This document shows positions 7,327 to 16,454 of a stretch of 64,000 nt of DNA, in pieces. The notes under the pieces are model-generated. The model was not told the DNA's origin, made no database searches, and saw nothing but the letters and a program-made list of their open reading frames with translations. Position numbers and translations under genes: made by a program. Positions within the stretch are counted from its first letter, which is position 1. Each line of letters begins with the position of its first letter. Origin of the DNA: Microbispora sp. NBC_01189 (GTDB lineage: Bacteria; Actinomycetota; Actinomycetes; Streptosporangiales; Streptosporangiaceae); NCBI RefSeq assembly GCF_036010665.1, contig NZ_CP108581.1:2523501-2587500 (forward strand), in the 5' to 3' direction.

Positions 7327-8040
7327 TCAGCGGGGACGGCCGCCCTTTCTGCCGCGGCCGGTTTGCGCGCCCCGGCGGCCCGATCCGCCAGGAGCGGGAC
7401 TCCGCGGCTGCTTCCGCGCCTTCTCCTGGGCAGGCGCGGGGGTACGGCCCCTCGAACTGTTCGCCGTACGCCCCCGCACGATGCCGATGAAGTCCTCCAC
7501 CAGCTCGGTCGTCGCCTTCGTGGGCCAGGCCAGCGCGACCTGCGACTGCGGCGTCTCCACGACCGGCCGGTAGATCAGATCCTTGCGGTGATACAGGCGC
7601 GCCAGCGACTGCGGGACCAGCAGCAGCCCGGTCCCCGCCGCCACCAGCTCGATCGCCTGCGCCGTCGTGTCCGGACGCGTGAAAGCCGGCCGCCCCGGCA
7701 GGGCCGTCCACTGAAGGGTGTCATCCATCGGATGGAGCACCTCGTCGTCGGCGAGGTCGGCGACGGCCACCTCGTCGGCGGCGGCCACCATGTGATCCTT
7801 CGGCGCCACGACCATGGTGGTCTCGACGTAGAGAGGGATCACGCTGAGCCCTTCGCGGTCCACGGGCAACCGCACGAACCCGGCGTCGGCGCCGCCGTCG
7901 TGCAGGAGCTTCACCACCTCGGCGGCGGCGACGGGGACCAGGGTGAGGGGCACGTCGGGCACCCGCTCGGCCCAGAGGTTGACCCATTTGGCGGGCGTCA
8001 CCCCGGGCACGTACGCCAGCCGGAACTCCCTGTCGGTCAC
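7327..8040 (-). CDS. LysR substrate-binding-domain protein lacking a DNA-binding domain
   Basis: About 237 residues from the GTG at 8040 (GACGAG upstream). The whole length is a LysR-type effector fold: FRLAYVPGVTPAKWVNLWAERVPDVPLTL, then DAGFVRLPVD, VVAPKDHMVAAADEV, TAQAIELVAAGTGLLLVPQSLA. There is no N-terminal helix-turn-helix: the frame is open upstream but its translation is not LysR-like. The basic C-tail (residues 195-237) is rich in Arg, Gly and Pro. Such orphan effector proteins recur in actinomycetes beside DUF5997 genes; how they act without an HTH is not known. It is divergent from the DUF5997 gene with 54 bp between starts. Confidence 0.82.
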   Translation of the reverse strand: MTDREFRLAYVPGVTPAKWVNLWAERVPDVPLTLVPVAAAEVVKLLHDGGADAGFVRLPVDREGLSVIPLYVETTMVVAPKDHMVAAADEVAVADLADDEVLHPMDDTLQWTALPGRPAFTRPDTTAQAIELVAAGTGLLLVPQSLARLYHRKDLIYRPVVETPQSQVALAWPTKATTELVEDFIGIVRGRTANSSRGRTPAPAQEKARKQPRSPAPGGSGRRGAQTGRGRKGGRPR

Positions 8041-8094
8041 CTCGTCAGCGTACCGATGCCAGGGAAGGCGGCCGCGCGCCATACCCTTGACCCC

Positions 8095-8505
8095 ATGACC
8101 AAGCTCAAGACCACCCAGACGATGAAGCCCGCGACCGCGGCCAAGAAGCTGGGTGTGCTCCTCTCGGCCACTCCCGCCGAGTTCCAGGAGGGAGTCGTCT
8201 CCAGGGATGAGCTGAACGCGCTCCAGGCCGACCCGCCGGCCTGGCTGGCCGACCTGCGGCGCGACGGACCGCACCCCAGGCAGGTCGTCGCCGTGAAGCT
8301 GGGCGTCTCCAACTCCGGCCTCGCCAGGGGCGGGATCACCGGGCCGCTCACCACCGCCGAGATCGACGCCATCAAGGCGGAGAACCCCGAGTGGCTGCAG
8401 CGCGAGCGCGAGGTTCAGGCCGAGGTACGCAAGGAGGCCCAGCGCCTCAAGCAGCGCGAGTCAGCCGCACCGGCACCGCCTGAGTCGTCGCGCCGGGCAC
8501 GATAG
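8095..8505 (+). CDS. DUF5997 family protein
   Basis: 136 residues starting MTKLKTTQTMKPATAAKKLGV. Family features are EFQEGVVSRDELNALQADPP, a central LRRDGPHPRQVVAAKLGV-like segment and a C-terminal NPEWLQREREVQAEVRKEA helix ending in a charged tail. It is soluble and mostly helical, with no known enzymatic motif. The HPRQVVAVKLGVSNSGLARG segment looks like a small helix-turn-helix, so DNA binding is possible but unproven. It shares a divergent promoter region (8041-8094) with the LysR-effector protein, a linkage seen repeatedly in actinomycetes. Confidence 0.83.
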   Translation: MTKLKTTQTMKPATAAKKLGVLLSATPAEFQEGVVSRDELNALQADPPAWLADLRRDGPHPRQVVAVKLGVSNSGLARGGITGPLTTAEIDAIKAENPEWLQREREVQAEVRKEAQRLKQRESAAPAPPESSRRAR

Positions 8506-8631
8506 CCGCTGTCGGCCGCCGCTCCCGTCAAGGGCGCCTGAGCAACCTGGGTTCTGGTTCTGGCCTGATCGAACTCTGTTCCGCGAGCGGCCCTGCCTAC
8601 CCGCTTCCACACTCACCGATGACTACGCTGC

Positions 8632-9426
8632 GTGAGCATGTGGACGCGTGAAGTTGAAAAGTCGTGCCGGACAGGCTCCAGGACAGCCCGCAGGAGCGTG
8701 CGGGTGTGCACCGTGCTCGCGATGGGCGCCGCCCTGCTCACCACCGGAGGCGTCTCCGCCGTCGAGAGTTCGGCGACCGTGATCGCACAGCCGGCCCGGT
8801 CTCTGCCTCCGCAGCAGAACGTCCCGGATCTGGACGTTCCCGGCCCTCCGCAGACCGTCACCTATCCGCCGGACGGCAAGCGCCGCTTCCACCAGAGCAC
8901 GGTGACCATTCAGGCTCCCCCGTACACCCGGATCACCGGCCTGAATCTGCGCTGCTCCTGGGCCTGCCCGTTCGCCATCGCTCCCGACGGCAAGTCGGCC
9001 ACCGGCACGTTCAACGTCAACACGTGGGACTTCCTCTACCCCTACGACGTGGAGGTGGTCGCCGACGCCAACGCCAACGTGCCCCTGGCAGGCGGCCAGT
9101 TCAGCGGCACCTTCACCCTCGACGGCGATACTCAGCCGCTGACGGTGAACTTCAAGCCCGGCGTCCAGGCCGTCATAGCGGCCAACCTCAGGAACACCAA
9201 CCCCAGGGGCGGCGGCGTCCGCGTGATCACGGTCGACCCCGGCAGCAAGGCCGACACGTCGGGGCTGCAACCAGGTGACCTCATCATCGACATAGCGGGA
9301 ACGCCAACCCCGACCGTCAATGATCTGGACACCTTCCTGGACCAGAAGCGCGCCGGCACCACCTATCCGGCGACCGTAATGCGTGGCGGCACCACCGTCA
9401 CCCTGCAGCTCACCTTGGACAGCTAG
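8632..9426 (+). CDS. Secreted PDZ-domain protein
   Basis: A 264-residue exported protein. A basic N-terminus and hydrophobic core (VCTVLAMGAALLTTGGVSAV, about residues 25-45) form a signal peptide. The middle (residues 60-170) is a beta-rich domain with one Cys pair (CSWAC). The C-terminal PDZ domain (about 180-264) includes GGVRVITVDPGSKADTSGL, LQPGDLIIDIAGTPT and a MRGGTTVTLQLTL strand. No protease domain precedes the PDZ, so it is not a complete HtrA/DegP enzyme and more likely an extracytoplasmic scaffold. The start is GTG at 8632 or ATG at 8638. Confidence 0.75.
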   Translation: MSMWTREVEKSCRTGSRTARRSVRVCTVLAMGAALLTTGGVSAVESSATVIAQPARSLPPQQNVPDLDVPGPPQTVTYPPDGKRRFHQSTVTIQAPPYTRITGLNLRCSWACPFAIAPDGKSATGTFNVNTWDFLYPYDVEVVADANANVPLAGGQFSGTFTLDGDTQPLTVNFKPGVQAVIAANLRNTNPRGGGVRVITVDPGSKADTSGLQPGDLIIDIAGTPTPTVNDLDTFLDQKRAGTTYPATVMRGGTTVTLQLTLDS

Positions 9427-9593
9427 AGCACCGGAGGCTCCATCGAGAGCGTGATGGGTGTGGCGGTGGAAGTCAGCGCGTGCGGGGCCGCCGGAGCGGA
9501 CAGCGAACCGACAGCGGCCGGCCAGCGGCACGCCGGAGGATGTGCCCCTGACCCCATACCGCATGATCATCGATCCCGAACGGGAGAAACACG

Positions 9594-10397
9594 ATGCCCC
9601 GTCACACCGATTCGCCCCCACCGTACGCGGACACGATCGGCGCCCGTCGTCGCCCGCCGACGCCTCGTGCTCCCGAAGCCGGGGCGCATGCCTCCGCAGG
9701 CCTGAACCATGACGATCGCATGTCGCTGCGCCTCCCGGCCACGCTGCTGCTCGCTGGACAGCTCCTGTTCATCCTGGTCACCCTGCTCCACACCGGTGGG
9801 CCCGCCAACGACCACCCCGCGGTGTTCGCCGAGTACGCCGGCAGCCGGGCGTGGACGGCCGTGCACCTCGGTCAGTTCTCGGCCATGGCGATTCTGCTCG
9901 CAGGGCTGTTCGCCCTGTTCTTCGCCTTGGACGTTCCCGCCGGATCGGCGAGATGGGCGGGGCGATTCGGCGCCGCTTCGGCGGTGGCGACGCTGTCGCT
10001 GTACGGCATCCTCCAAGCGGTGGACGGGGTCGCCCTCAAACAGGCCGTGAACGCCTGGGCCGGCGCCCCGGACGCCGAGAAGGCGGCGCGCTTCGCGAGC
10101 GCCGAGGCGATCCGCTGGCTTGAGTGGGGGGTGAGGAGCTACCACGACTTCGCGATGGGCCTCGCTCTGCTCCTGCTCGCGGCCGCCGTCGCGAGGGCGG
10201 TGGGAGTTCCCCGGCCGATCGCCTACCTGATGGGCCTCTCCGGCCTCACCTACCTGGCACAGGGCTGGGTAGGCGGCGATGAGGGCTTCACACAAACGCA
10301 GACGATCTTTATCGTGCTGGCCTTCGTCCTCAGTCTCGCGTGGATGATCTGGCTGATCGTCGTCGCCTGGCGAACGCGGGATTCCAGGACCGTGTAA
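9594..10397 (+). CDS. Integral membrane protein, DUF4386-like
   Basis: 267 residues with about six transmembrane helices (LLLAGQLLFILVTLLHTGG; MAILLAGLFALFFALDV; a SAVATLSLYGILQAV segment; FAMGLALLLLAAAVARAV; a YLMGLSGLTYLAQGW segment; IFIVLAFVLSLAWMIWLIVV). A GGGAG ribosome site 8 nt before the ATG at 9594 supports that start; an internal ATG at 9720 would remove a 42-residue polar leader. The function is unknown. The six-helix layout resembles DUF4386 proteins. It is expressed alone, upstream of dnaE. Confidence 0.7.
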   Translation: MPRHTDSPPPYADTIGARRRPPTPRAPEAGAHASAGLNHDDRMSLRLPATLLLAGQLLFILVTLLHTGGPANDHPAVFAEYAGSRAWTAVHLGQFSAMAILLAGLFALFFALDVPAGSARWAGRFGAASAVATLSLYGILQAVDGVALKQAVNAWAGAPDAEKAARFASAEAIRWLEWGVRSYHDFAMGLALLLLAAAVARAVGVPRPIAYLMGLSGLTYLAQGWVGGDEGFTQTQTIFIVLAFVLSLAWMIWLIVVAWRTRDSRTV

Positions 10398-10523
10398 CCG
10401 TCACCGGCGGCCGCGCCGCGGCACCGGGGATCACCCGTTTCGAGATGAGCTACGACAGCCGCTTCGGGCTCTCGATAGGGTTGGGGGTCTGCTCGCCCCT
10501 CCACGAAAGGCCAGAGATCACCA

Positions 10524-13500
10524 GTGGCTGATTCGTTCGTTCACCTGCATGTTCACACCGAATACTCCATGCTGGACGGAGCGGCGAAGATCGGCAAGCT
10601 GGCCGAGCGGGCGGCCGCGCTGGGCATGCCCGCGATCGCGATGAGCGACCACGGCAACATGTTCGGCGCCTACGAGTTCCAGTCGAGGATGAAGTCCGCC
10701 GGGGTCAAGCCGATCATCGGCATCGAGGGGTACGTCAGCCCCGAGTCCCGCCACTACAAGCAGCCGGTGTTCTGGGGAGAACCCCACCAGCGCAAGTCCG
10801 ACGAGCGCACCGGCCTCGGCGGCGACGTGTCGGCGAGCGGCACCTATCTGCACAAGACCATGTGGGCGGTCAACGCCCAGGGCCTGCGCAACCTGTTCAG
10901 GATCTCGTCGCTGGCCTCCCTCGAAGGCCACATGAAGAAGTATCCCCGCATGGACGACGACCTGTTCGAGCAGTACCACGAGGGGATCGTCGCCACCACG
11001 GGCTGCCCGTCCGGGGCGGTGCAGACGCGGCTCCGGCTCGGGCAGTACGACAAGGCGCTGGAGCACGCCGCGAAGTACCAGGAGATCTTCGGGCGGGACA
11101 ACTACTTCCTGGAGATCATGGATCACGGGGGGATCCCGATCGAGACGGGGGTCCGCGAGGACCTGCTGCGGATCGGCAAGGCCCTCGGCATCCCGCCCCT
11201 GGTCACCAACGACTCCCACTACGTGACCGAGGACCAGTCGACCGCCCACGACGCGCTGCTCTGCGTCGGCACGAACTCCCTGCTCAGCGATCCCAGCCGG
11301 TTCCGCTTCTCCGGCAACGGCTACTACGTGCGCACCGCCGAGGAGATGTGGGCGCTCGACCCGGGCTCCGACCTGTGGGCCGAGGGCTGCAAGAACACCC
11401 TGCTGATCGCCGAGCGGGTCGAGCCGTACGACGAGGTGTTCGCCCACCGCGACCTCGCGGCCAAGTTCCCGGTCCCCGAAGGGGAGACCGAGATGAGCTG
11501 GCTCCGCAAGGAGGCCCAGAGCGGCGCGGTGCGACGCTACGGCGACCCCGTGCCGGCCGAGGTGCTGGAGCGCATCGAGTACGAGCTCGGCGTCATCGAG
11601 GGCATGGGCTTTCCCGGCTACTTCCTCGTCGTCGCGGACATCTGCCGCTATGCCCGGGAGAGCGGCATCTGGCTCGGCCCGGGCCGAGGATCGGCCACCG
11701 GCTCGATGGTGGCCTATGTCACCGGGATCACCGAGCTCGACCCCATCGAGCACTCCCTGCTGTTCGAGCGGTTCCTGAACCCCGAACGCATCTCCATGCC
11801 CGACGTCGACCTCGACTTCGACGAGCGTAGGCGCGGTGACATGATCCGTTATGTCACGGAGAAGTATGGCGAGGACAACGTCTCGCTGATCATCACGTAC
11901 ATGACGATCAAGTCGAAGGCGGCGGTCAAGGACGCGGCCCGCGTCCTCGGCTACCCCTTCCCGGTGGGCGAGAAGATCACCAAGGCGTTCCCGCCGGCCG
12001 TCATGGGCAAGGAGATCCCGCTCACCGGCATCTTCGACGAGAAGCACCCCCGGTACGCCGAGGCGACCGAGCTGCGGAAGCTCTACGAGGAAGACTCCGA
12101 CGTCAAGCAGGTCATCGACACCGCGCTCGGCCTCGAAGGACTGACCCGGGGCACCGGCGTCCACGCCGCGGGCGTCATCCTGTCGTCGCAGCCGCTGCTC
12201 GACGTCATGCCGATCTTCAAGCGGCCCGACGACGGCGCCCGCATCACCGGCTTCGACGGGCCCAGCTCCGAGTCCATGGGCGCCCTGAAGATGGACTTCC
12301 TGGGCCTGCGGAACCTGACCGTCATCGGCGACGCGGTGCAGAACGTCAAGGACAACCGCGGCCTCGACCTCGACATGCTCGGCCTCGCGCTGGACGACAA
12401 GAAGACCTACGAGCTGCTGGCGCGCGGCGACACGCTCGGCGTCTTCCAGCTCGACAGCTCGATGATGCGGGACCTCACCAAGCTGATCGCCCCGACCCGG
12501 TTCGAGGACATCTCGTCCATCCTGGCCCTGGGCCGTCCCGGCCCGATGGGGGCGAACGCGCACGTCAACTACGCGCTGCGCAAGGCCGGGCAGCAGGACA
12601 TCACCCCGATCCACCCCTCGCTCAAGGAAGTGCTCGACCCGATCCTCGGCACCACCTACCACCTGGTGGTCTACCAGGAGCAGGTCATGGCCATCGCCCA
12701 GCAGCTGGCCGGCTACACCCTCGGTGGCGCCGACATCCTGCGCCGGGCGATGGGCAAGAAGAAGAAGGAGGAGATGGACAAGCAATGGGCCACCTTCTCC
12801 TCCGGCATGGTCGGCAAGGGCTACACCGAGGAATCGGCGAAGGCCGTCTGGGACGTCCTTGAGCCGTTCAGCTCCTACGGATTCAACAAGTCCCACACCG
12901 CCGGCTACGGACTCGTCTCCTACTGGACGGCCTACCTCAAGGCCAACTACCCGGCCGAGTACATGGCCGCCCTGCTGACCTCGGTCGGCACGAACAAGGA
13001 CCGCATGGCGCTCTACCTCGCCGAGTGCCGGCGGATGAAGCTCAAGGTCCTGCCGCCCGACGTCAACGAGTCGGGCCTGCGTTTCTCCGCCGTCGGGGAG
13101 GACGTCCGCTTCGGCCTGGGCGCGATCCAGAACGTCGGGGAGAACGCCATCAAGGGCATCATCTCCGCGCGCCGCGAGAAGGACGCCTACACCGACTTCA
13201 ACGACTTCCTGACCAAGGTCCCCCAGGTCGTCTGCAACAAGCGCACCATCGAATCTCTGATCAAGGCCGGCGCGTTCGACGGCCTCGGGCACACCCGCCA
13301 GGGGCTGATCCAGATCCACGACCAGGCCGTGGACGCCGTGATCGACGTCAAGCGCAAGGAGGCCCTCGGTCAGGACTCGCTCTTCGGCGCGTTCGACGAC
13401 GACAGCGGCGCGGGCAGCGTCTTCCACATCTCCGTCCCCGAAGGGGAGTGGGACAAGAAGACGAAGCTGTCCTTCGAGCGGGAGATGCTCGGCCTCTACG

Positions 13501-14108
13501 TCTCCGACCACCCGCTCAACGGCGCCGAACGCATCCTCGAACGCAACCGGGACCTCAGCATCGCCCAGGTGCTGGACGGTCAGGCCGGGCAGGGCAACGT
13601 CCGCATCGCCGGCATCATCTCCGGCGTCGACAAGAAGGTCACCAAGAAGGGCGACGTCTGGGCCATCCTCAAGATCGAGGACCACGACGGCTCCATCGAG
13701 GTGCCCTGCTTCCCGCAGACCTACCAGCTGTACGGCAGCAACCTCGCCCCCGACCTGGTCGTCGCCGTCACCGGCCGGATCCGCTCACGCGGCGACGGCG
13801 ACGAGGCGACCATCTCCTTCAACGCCATGGACATCACGTTCCTCGACATCTCCGGCATCCAGGACGACGGCCGCGAACCCATCGTGATCGCCCTGCGCGA
13901 GGAGCGCGTCAACAGAGAGCTCCTCCACGAGCTCAAGCGGATCCTGACCGTCCACCCCGGTGACACACCCGTACGGCTGCGCGTGGAGCGGCTCAACCGG
14001 AAGATCAACGTCGTGGAGCTGCCCGACTACGCGGTGAACATCACCAACGGCGCGTTCGCCGGTGACATCAAGGTCCTCCTGGGCGCGAACGCGCTCGTCG
14101 TGCCCTGA
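10524..14108 (+). CDS. dnaE: DNA polymerase III alpha subunit, replicative DnaE
   Basis: 1194 residues, the usual size of actinobacterial DnaE1. The PHP domain is at the N-terminus ([33 protein letters not shown]). The C-family polymerase core includes [16 protein letters not shown] and the catalytic acidic motif [13 protein letters not shown], with the third region around [14 protein letters not shown] tandem helix-hairpin-helix region and a C-terminal OB fold ([19 protein letters not shown]) follow. The GTG start has GAAAGG upstream. No intein interrupts the catalytic motifs. It is the chromosomal replicative polymerase and marks this stretch as core genome. Confidence 0.97.
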   Translation: MADSFVHLHVHTEYSMLDGAAKIGKLAERAAALGMPAIAMSDHGNMFGAYEFQSRMKSAGVKPIIGIEGYVSPESRHYKQPVFWGEPHQRKSDERTGLGGDVSASGTYLHKTMWAVNAQGLRNLFRISSLASLEGHMKKYPRMDDDLFEQYHEGIVATTGCPSGAVQTRLRLGQYDKALEHAAKYQEIFGRDNYFLEIMDHGGIPIETGVREDLLRIGKALGIPPLVTNDSHYVTEDQSTAHDALLCVGTNSLLSDPSRFRFSGNGYYVRTAEEMWALDPGSDLWAEGCKNTLLIAERVEPYDEVFAHRDLAAKFPVPEGETEMSWLRKEAQSGAVRRYGDPVPAEVLERIEYELGVIEGMGFPGYFLVVADICRYARESGIWLGPGRGSATGSMVAYVTGITELDPIEHSLLFERFLNPERISMPDVDLDFDERRRGDMIRYVTEKYGEDNVSLIITYMTIKSKAAVKDAARVLGYPFPVGEKITKAFPPAVMGKEIPLTGIFDEKHPRYAEATELRKLYEEDSDVKQVIDTALGLEGLTRGTGVHAAGVILSSQPLLDVMPIFKRPDDGARITGFDGPSSESMGALKMDFLGLRNLTVIGDAVQNVKDNRGLDLDMLGLALDDKKTYELLARGDTLGVFQLDSSMMRDLTKLIAPTRFEDISSILALGRPGPMGANAHVNYALRKAGQQDITPIHPSLKEVLDPILGTTYHLVVYQEQVMAIAQQLAGYTLGGADILRRAMGKKKKEEMDKQWATFSSGMVGKGYTEESAKAVWDVLEPFSSYGFNKSHTAGYGLVSYWTAYLKANYPAEYMAALLTSVGTNKDRMALYLAECRRMKLKVLPPDVNESGLRFSAVGEDVRFGLGAIQNVGENAIKGIISARREKDAYTDFNDFLTKVPQVVCNKRTIESLIKAGAFDGLGHTRQGLIQIHDQAVDAVIDVKRKEALGQDSLFGAFDDDSGAGSVFHISVPEGEWDKKTKLSFEREMLGLYVSDHPLNGAERILERNRDLSIAQVLDGQAGQGNVRIAGIISGVDKKVTKKGDVWAILKIEDHDGSIEVPCFPQTYQLYGSNLAPDLVVAVTGRIRSRGDGDEATISFNAMDITFLDISGIQDDGREPIVIALREERVNRELLHELKRILTVHPGDTPVRLRVERLNRKINVVELPDYAVNITNGAFAGDIKVLLGANALVVP

Positions 14109-14152
14109 CCCGCCTTTCCCGTACGGTCCCCCGGTCGTATGCTGTCCGGCTT

Positions 14153-15658
14153 GTGAAGGGTGGACTGCTGGTCGCGGGGACCACGTCGGATGCCGGGAAG
14201 AGCGTGGTCACCGCCGGGATCTGCCGGTGGCTGGCCCGGCGGGGCGTGCGGGTCGCGCCCTTCAAGGCGCAGAACATGTCGCTCAACTCCTACGTGACCG
14301 CCGACGGCGCGGAGATCGGGCGGGCGCAGGCCGTGCAGGCGGCGGCCTGCGGGCTGGAGCCGACGGCCGACATGAACCCGATCCTGCTCAAGCCGGGCAG
14401 CGACCGGCGGAGCCAGATCGTCGTACGCGGCCGGCCCGTCGCCGACGTCGACGCCATGGAGTACGGCGCCCGGCGGGACGAGCTGCGGGCCGTCGCGGTC
14501 GAGTCGTACCGGCGGCTGGCCGCCGAGTTCGACGTGGTGGTCTGCGAAGGGGCGGGCTCTCCGGCCGAGATCAATCTTCGCGCGGGCGACATCGCGAACA
14601 TGGGCCTGGCCCGGGCGGCCGGGCTGCCGGTGGTCGTGGTGGGAGACATCGACCGCGGCGGGGTCTTCGCGCACCTGTACGGCACGGTCGCGCTGCTGGA
14701 CGCCGCCGACCAGGCCCACGTCGCCGGTTTCGTCGTGAACAAGTTCCGGGGCGCGCGCGAGCTGCTCGCTCCCGGGCTGGACATGATCGAGGGGCTGACC
14801 GGGCGACGCGTCTACGGCGTCCTGCCCTGGCTCGACGGGCTCTGGATGGACGTCGAGGACTCCCTGTCGCTCGACACCCGGCCGCTCGACACCCAGGCGC
14901 TCGACACCCGGGCGCGGGGCGCGGCGGCGGCCGGCGGGGCGCTGCGGGTGACGGTCGTGCGATATCCGCGGATCTCGAACTTCACCGACGTGGACGCGCT
15001 GGCCGCCGAGCCGGGAGTCGTGGTCACGTTCGCCACGTCCCCCGCCGAGTGCGCGGACGCCGACCTGCTGGTCCTGCCCGGTTCGCGGGCCACCGTCGGC
15101 GACCTCGCCTGGCTGCGCGAGACCGGGATCGCCGATCTCGTGGCCCGGAGGACGGGGCCGGTGCTCGGCATCTGCGGGGGCTACCAGATGCTCGCACGCA
15201 CCATCACCGACGAGGTCGAGTCGGGCGCCGGCACGGTCGCCGGGCTGGGGTCGCTGCCCGCCGACGTCGTGTTCGCCGCCGAGAAGACCCTCGGGCGGCC
15301 GAGCGGCGAGGCGTACGGGCATCCCGTGGAGGCGTACGAGATCCACCACGGGATCGTGACGCGCGACGGCGGCGAGGAGTTCCTCGACGGCTGCCGGGCC
15401 GGGAACGTGTGGGGCACGACCTGGCACGGAGCGCTGGAGAACGACGGCTTCCGGCGGGCGTTCCTCGCCGAGGTGGCGCGGGCGGCGGGGCGGGAGTTCC
15501 ACGCCGATCCCGGTCTCTCCTTCGCGGCGCTGCGGGAGGCACGGCTGGACGCGCTCGGGGACCTCGTCGAGCGGAACGCCGACACCGGCGCGCTGCTCCA
15601 GCTCATCGAGGCCGGGCCGCCCTCGGGCCTCCGGATCCTGCCGCCCGGCGCGGTCTGA
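14153..15658 (+). CDS. cobQ: Cobyric acid synthase
   Basis: 501 residues. It amidates adenosylcobyrinate a,c-diamide at the b, d, e and g side chains using glutamine and ATP. The N-terminal dethiobiotin-synthetase-like domain has the P-loop GTTSDAGKS and the CobQ motif [13 protein letters not shown]; the C-terminal triad-type amidotransferase has the nucleophile Cys in [10 protein letters not shown] and the His pair in EIHHGIV. An internal triplet repeat ([15 protein letters not shown], from 14871) sits in the inter-domain linker. A TATGCT -10-like element lies 10 nt before the GTG, so the transcript may be almost leaderless. No riboswitch is seen directly upstream. Confidence 0.95.
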   Translation: MKGGLLVAGTTSDAGKSVVTAGICRWLARRGVRVAPFKAQNMSLNSYVTADGAEIGRAQAVQAAACGLEPTADMNPILLKPGSDRRSQIVVRGRPVADVDAMEYGARRDELRAVAVESYRRLAAEFDVVVCEGAGSPAEINLRAGDIANMGLARAAGLPVVVVGDIDRGGVFAHLYGTVALLDAADQAHVAGFVVNKFRGARELLAPGLDMIEGLTGRRVYGVLPWLDGLWMDVEDSLSLDTRPLDTQALDTRARGAAAAGGALRVTVVRYPRISNFTDVDALAAEPGVVVTFATSPAECADADLLVLPGSRATVGDLAWLRETGIADLVARRTGPVLGICGGYQMLARTITDEVESGAGTVAGLGSLPADVVFAAEKTLGRPSGEAYGHPVEAYEIHHGIVTRDGGEEFLDGCRAGNVWGTTWHGALENDGFRRAFLAEVARAAGREFHADPGLSFAALREARLDALGDLVERNADTGALLQLIEAGPPSGLRILPPGAV

Positions 15659-15689
15659 GGTTGTTGACGCCGATTGTCCGGAACGGGTA

Positions 15690-15835
15690 CCGTCCGGAAG
15701 GTTTCGCGGTGACCAAGGGAAATCCGGTGAGATGCCGGTGCGGTCGCGCCACTGTATCCGGGGCATGAACCCCGGGAGCCAGGTCGCTTGGCCGCCGTGA
15801 CCTCGTCTGTCGGGACGCGTCATCCCTGAGGAGGC
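15690..15835 (+). ncRNA. Cobalamin riboswitch (1), upstream of the chelatase operon
   Basis: It contains the conserved run AAGGGAAATCCGGTGAGATG, then CCGGTGCGGTCGC, the B12 box GCCACTGT (15748-15755) and the GGGAGCCAGG-type downstream element, in the standard order of AdoCbl riboswitches. A short GGGA...TCCC hairpin precedes GAGGAGG (about 15828-15834), which fits translational control by hiding the ribosome site. Binding of adenosylcobalamin would switch off the operon that follows. Confidence 0.93.
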
Positions 15836-15839
15836 CCTT

Positions 15840-15881
15840 GTGAGCGACCTACGCGGCGTCGAGCACCAGCCGCGCGGCTGA
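15840..15881 (+). CDS. Possible 13-residue leader peptide after riboswitch 1
   Basis: The strong GAGGAGG ribosome site released by the riboswitch is correctly spaced for a GTG at 15840, not for the next gene. That GTG opens a 13-codon frame (MSDLRGVEHQPRG) ending in TGA at 15879-15881, 3 nt before the GTG of the histidine-phosphatase gene. Arrangement and spacing are seen directly. Translation of the leader, with coupling to the downstream gene, is inferred. The alternative is that the frame is incidental and ribosomes start at 15885. Confidence 0.4.
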   Translation: MSDLRGVEHQPRG

Positions 15882-15884
15882 GCC

Positions 15885-16454
15885 GTGCTGTTCATCCGGC
15901 AGGCGGGCACGCCCGGTGCCCGGCACGCCTGCTTCCCCATGCCCGAAGAACCCGATCCGTCGGGACTCGCCCAGGCCGGCGCACAGGCCGCCGTGCTGGG
16001 CCTCCCCGACGACGCGCTCGTCTTCGCCGCGCCGTGGGCCGCCGCCGCGGCGACCGCCCGGGCCGCGTCGGGCCGGGAGCCCGTCGTGGCCGGCGCGCTC
16101 GCCGAGGCCGACTACGGGAGCTGGGCGGGCCGGCCGTTCGGGGAGGTCGCCACGGCGGACCCCGCGGGGCTCGGCGCGTGGCTGACCGACCCGGACGCCT
16201 CCCCGCATGGCGGGGAGAGCCTCGCCGAGATGGGCGCGCGGGTGGCCGCGTGGATGGAGTCGCTCCGCGGGGACGCCGCCCGTGTGGTCGCCGTCTGCGA
16301 CGCCGGGCCCATCCGGGCCGCGCTCGCGCACGCGCTCGGCCTGACCGCGACACGGGCCGCGGCCTTCGACGTCGCGCCGTTGTCCCACACGAGGCTGGCC
16401 ACCGGGCGCGGCGGCTGGCGGATCACGTACGTCAACCGGAAGGCCGCACCGTGA
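15885..16454 (+). CDS. Histidine-phosphatase-fold protein with degenerate active site (CobC-like)
   Basis: 189 residues with the phosphoglycerate-mutase/CobC fold: ALAEADYGSWAGRPFGEV, GGESLAEMGARVAAWMESL, GPIRAALAHALGL. The catalytic RHG at residues 5-7 is RQA, and the second catalytic His (SHGGP in active relatives) is Asp139 in VVAVCDAGPIRA. Both catalytic histidines are therefore missing, so phosphatase activity is unlikely. Active CobC removes phosphate from alpha-ribazole-phosphate in cobalamin synthesis. As the first gene behind riboswitch 1, overlapping the chelatase gene by 4 bp, it is probably a conserved pseudoenzyme of the pathway. Confidence 0.75.
   Translation: MLFIRQAGTPGARHACFPMPEEPDPSGLAQAGAQAAVLGLPDDALVFAAPWAAAAATARAASGREPVVAGALAEADYGSWAGRPFGEVATADPAGLGAWLTDPDASPHGGESLAEMGARVAAWMESLRGDAARVVAVCDAGPIRAALAHALGLTATRAAAFDVAPLSHTRLATGRGGWRITYVNRKAAP

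Noticed and set aside
10518..13685. A 1055-codon open frame on the minus strand opposite dnaE
   Set aside because: It is antisense to an unmistakable DnaE; its translation is biased to Val/Asp/Gly/His with no domain, as expected for a high-GC shadow frame.
10524..14108. Intein within dnaE
   Set aside because: The catalytic regions are contiguous and total length (1194 aa) is normal for DnaE1.
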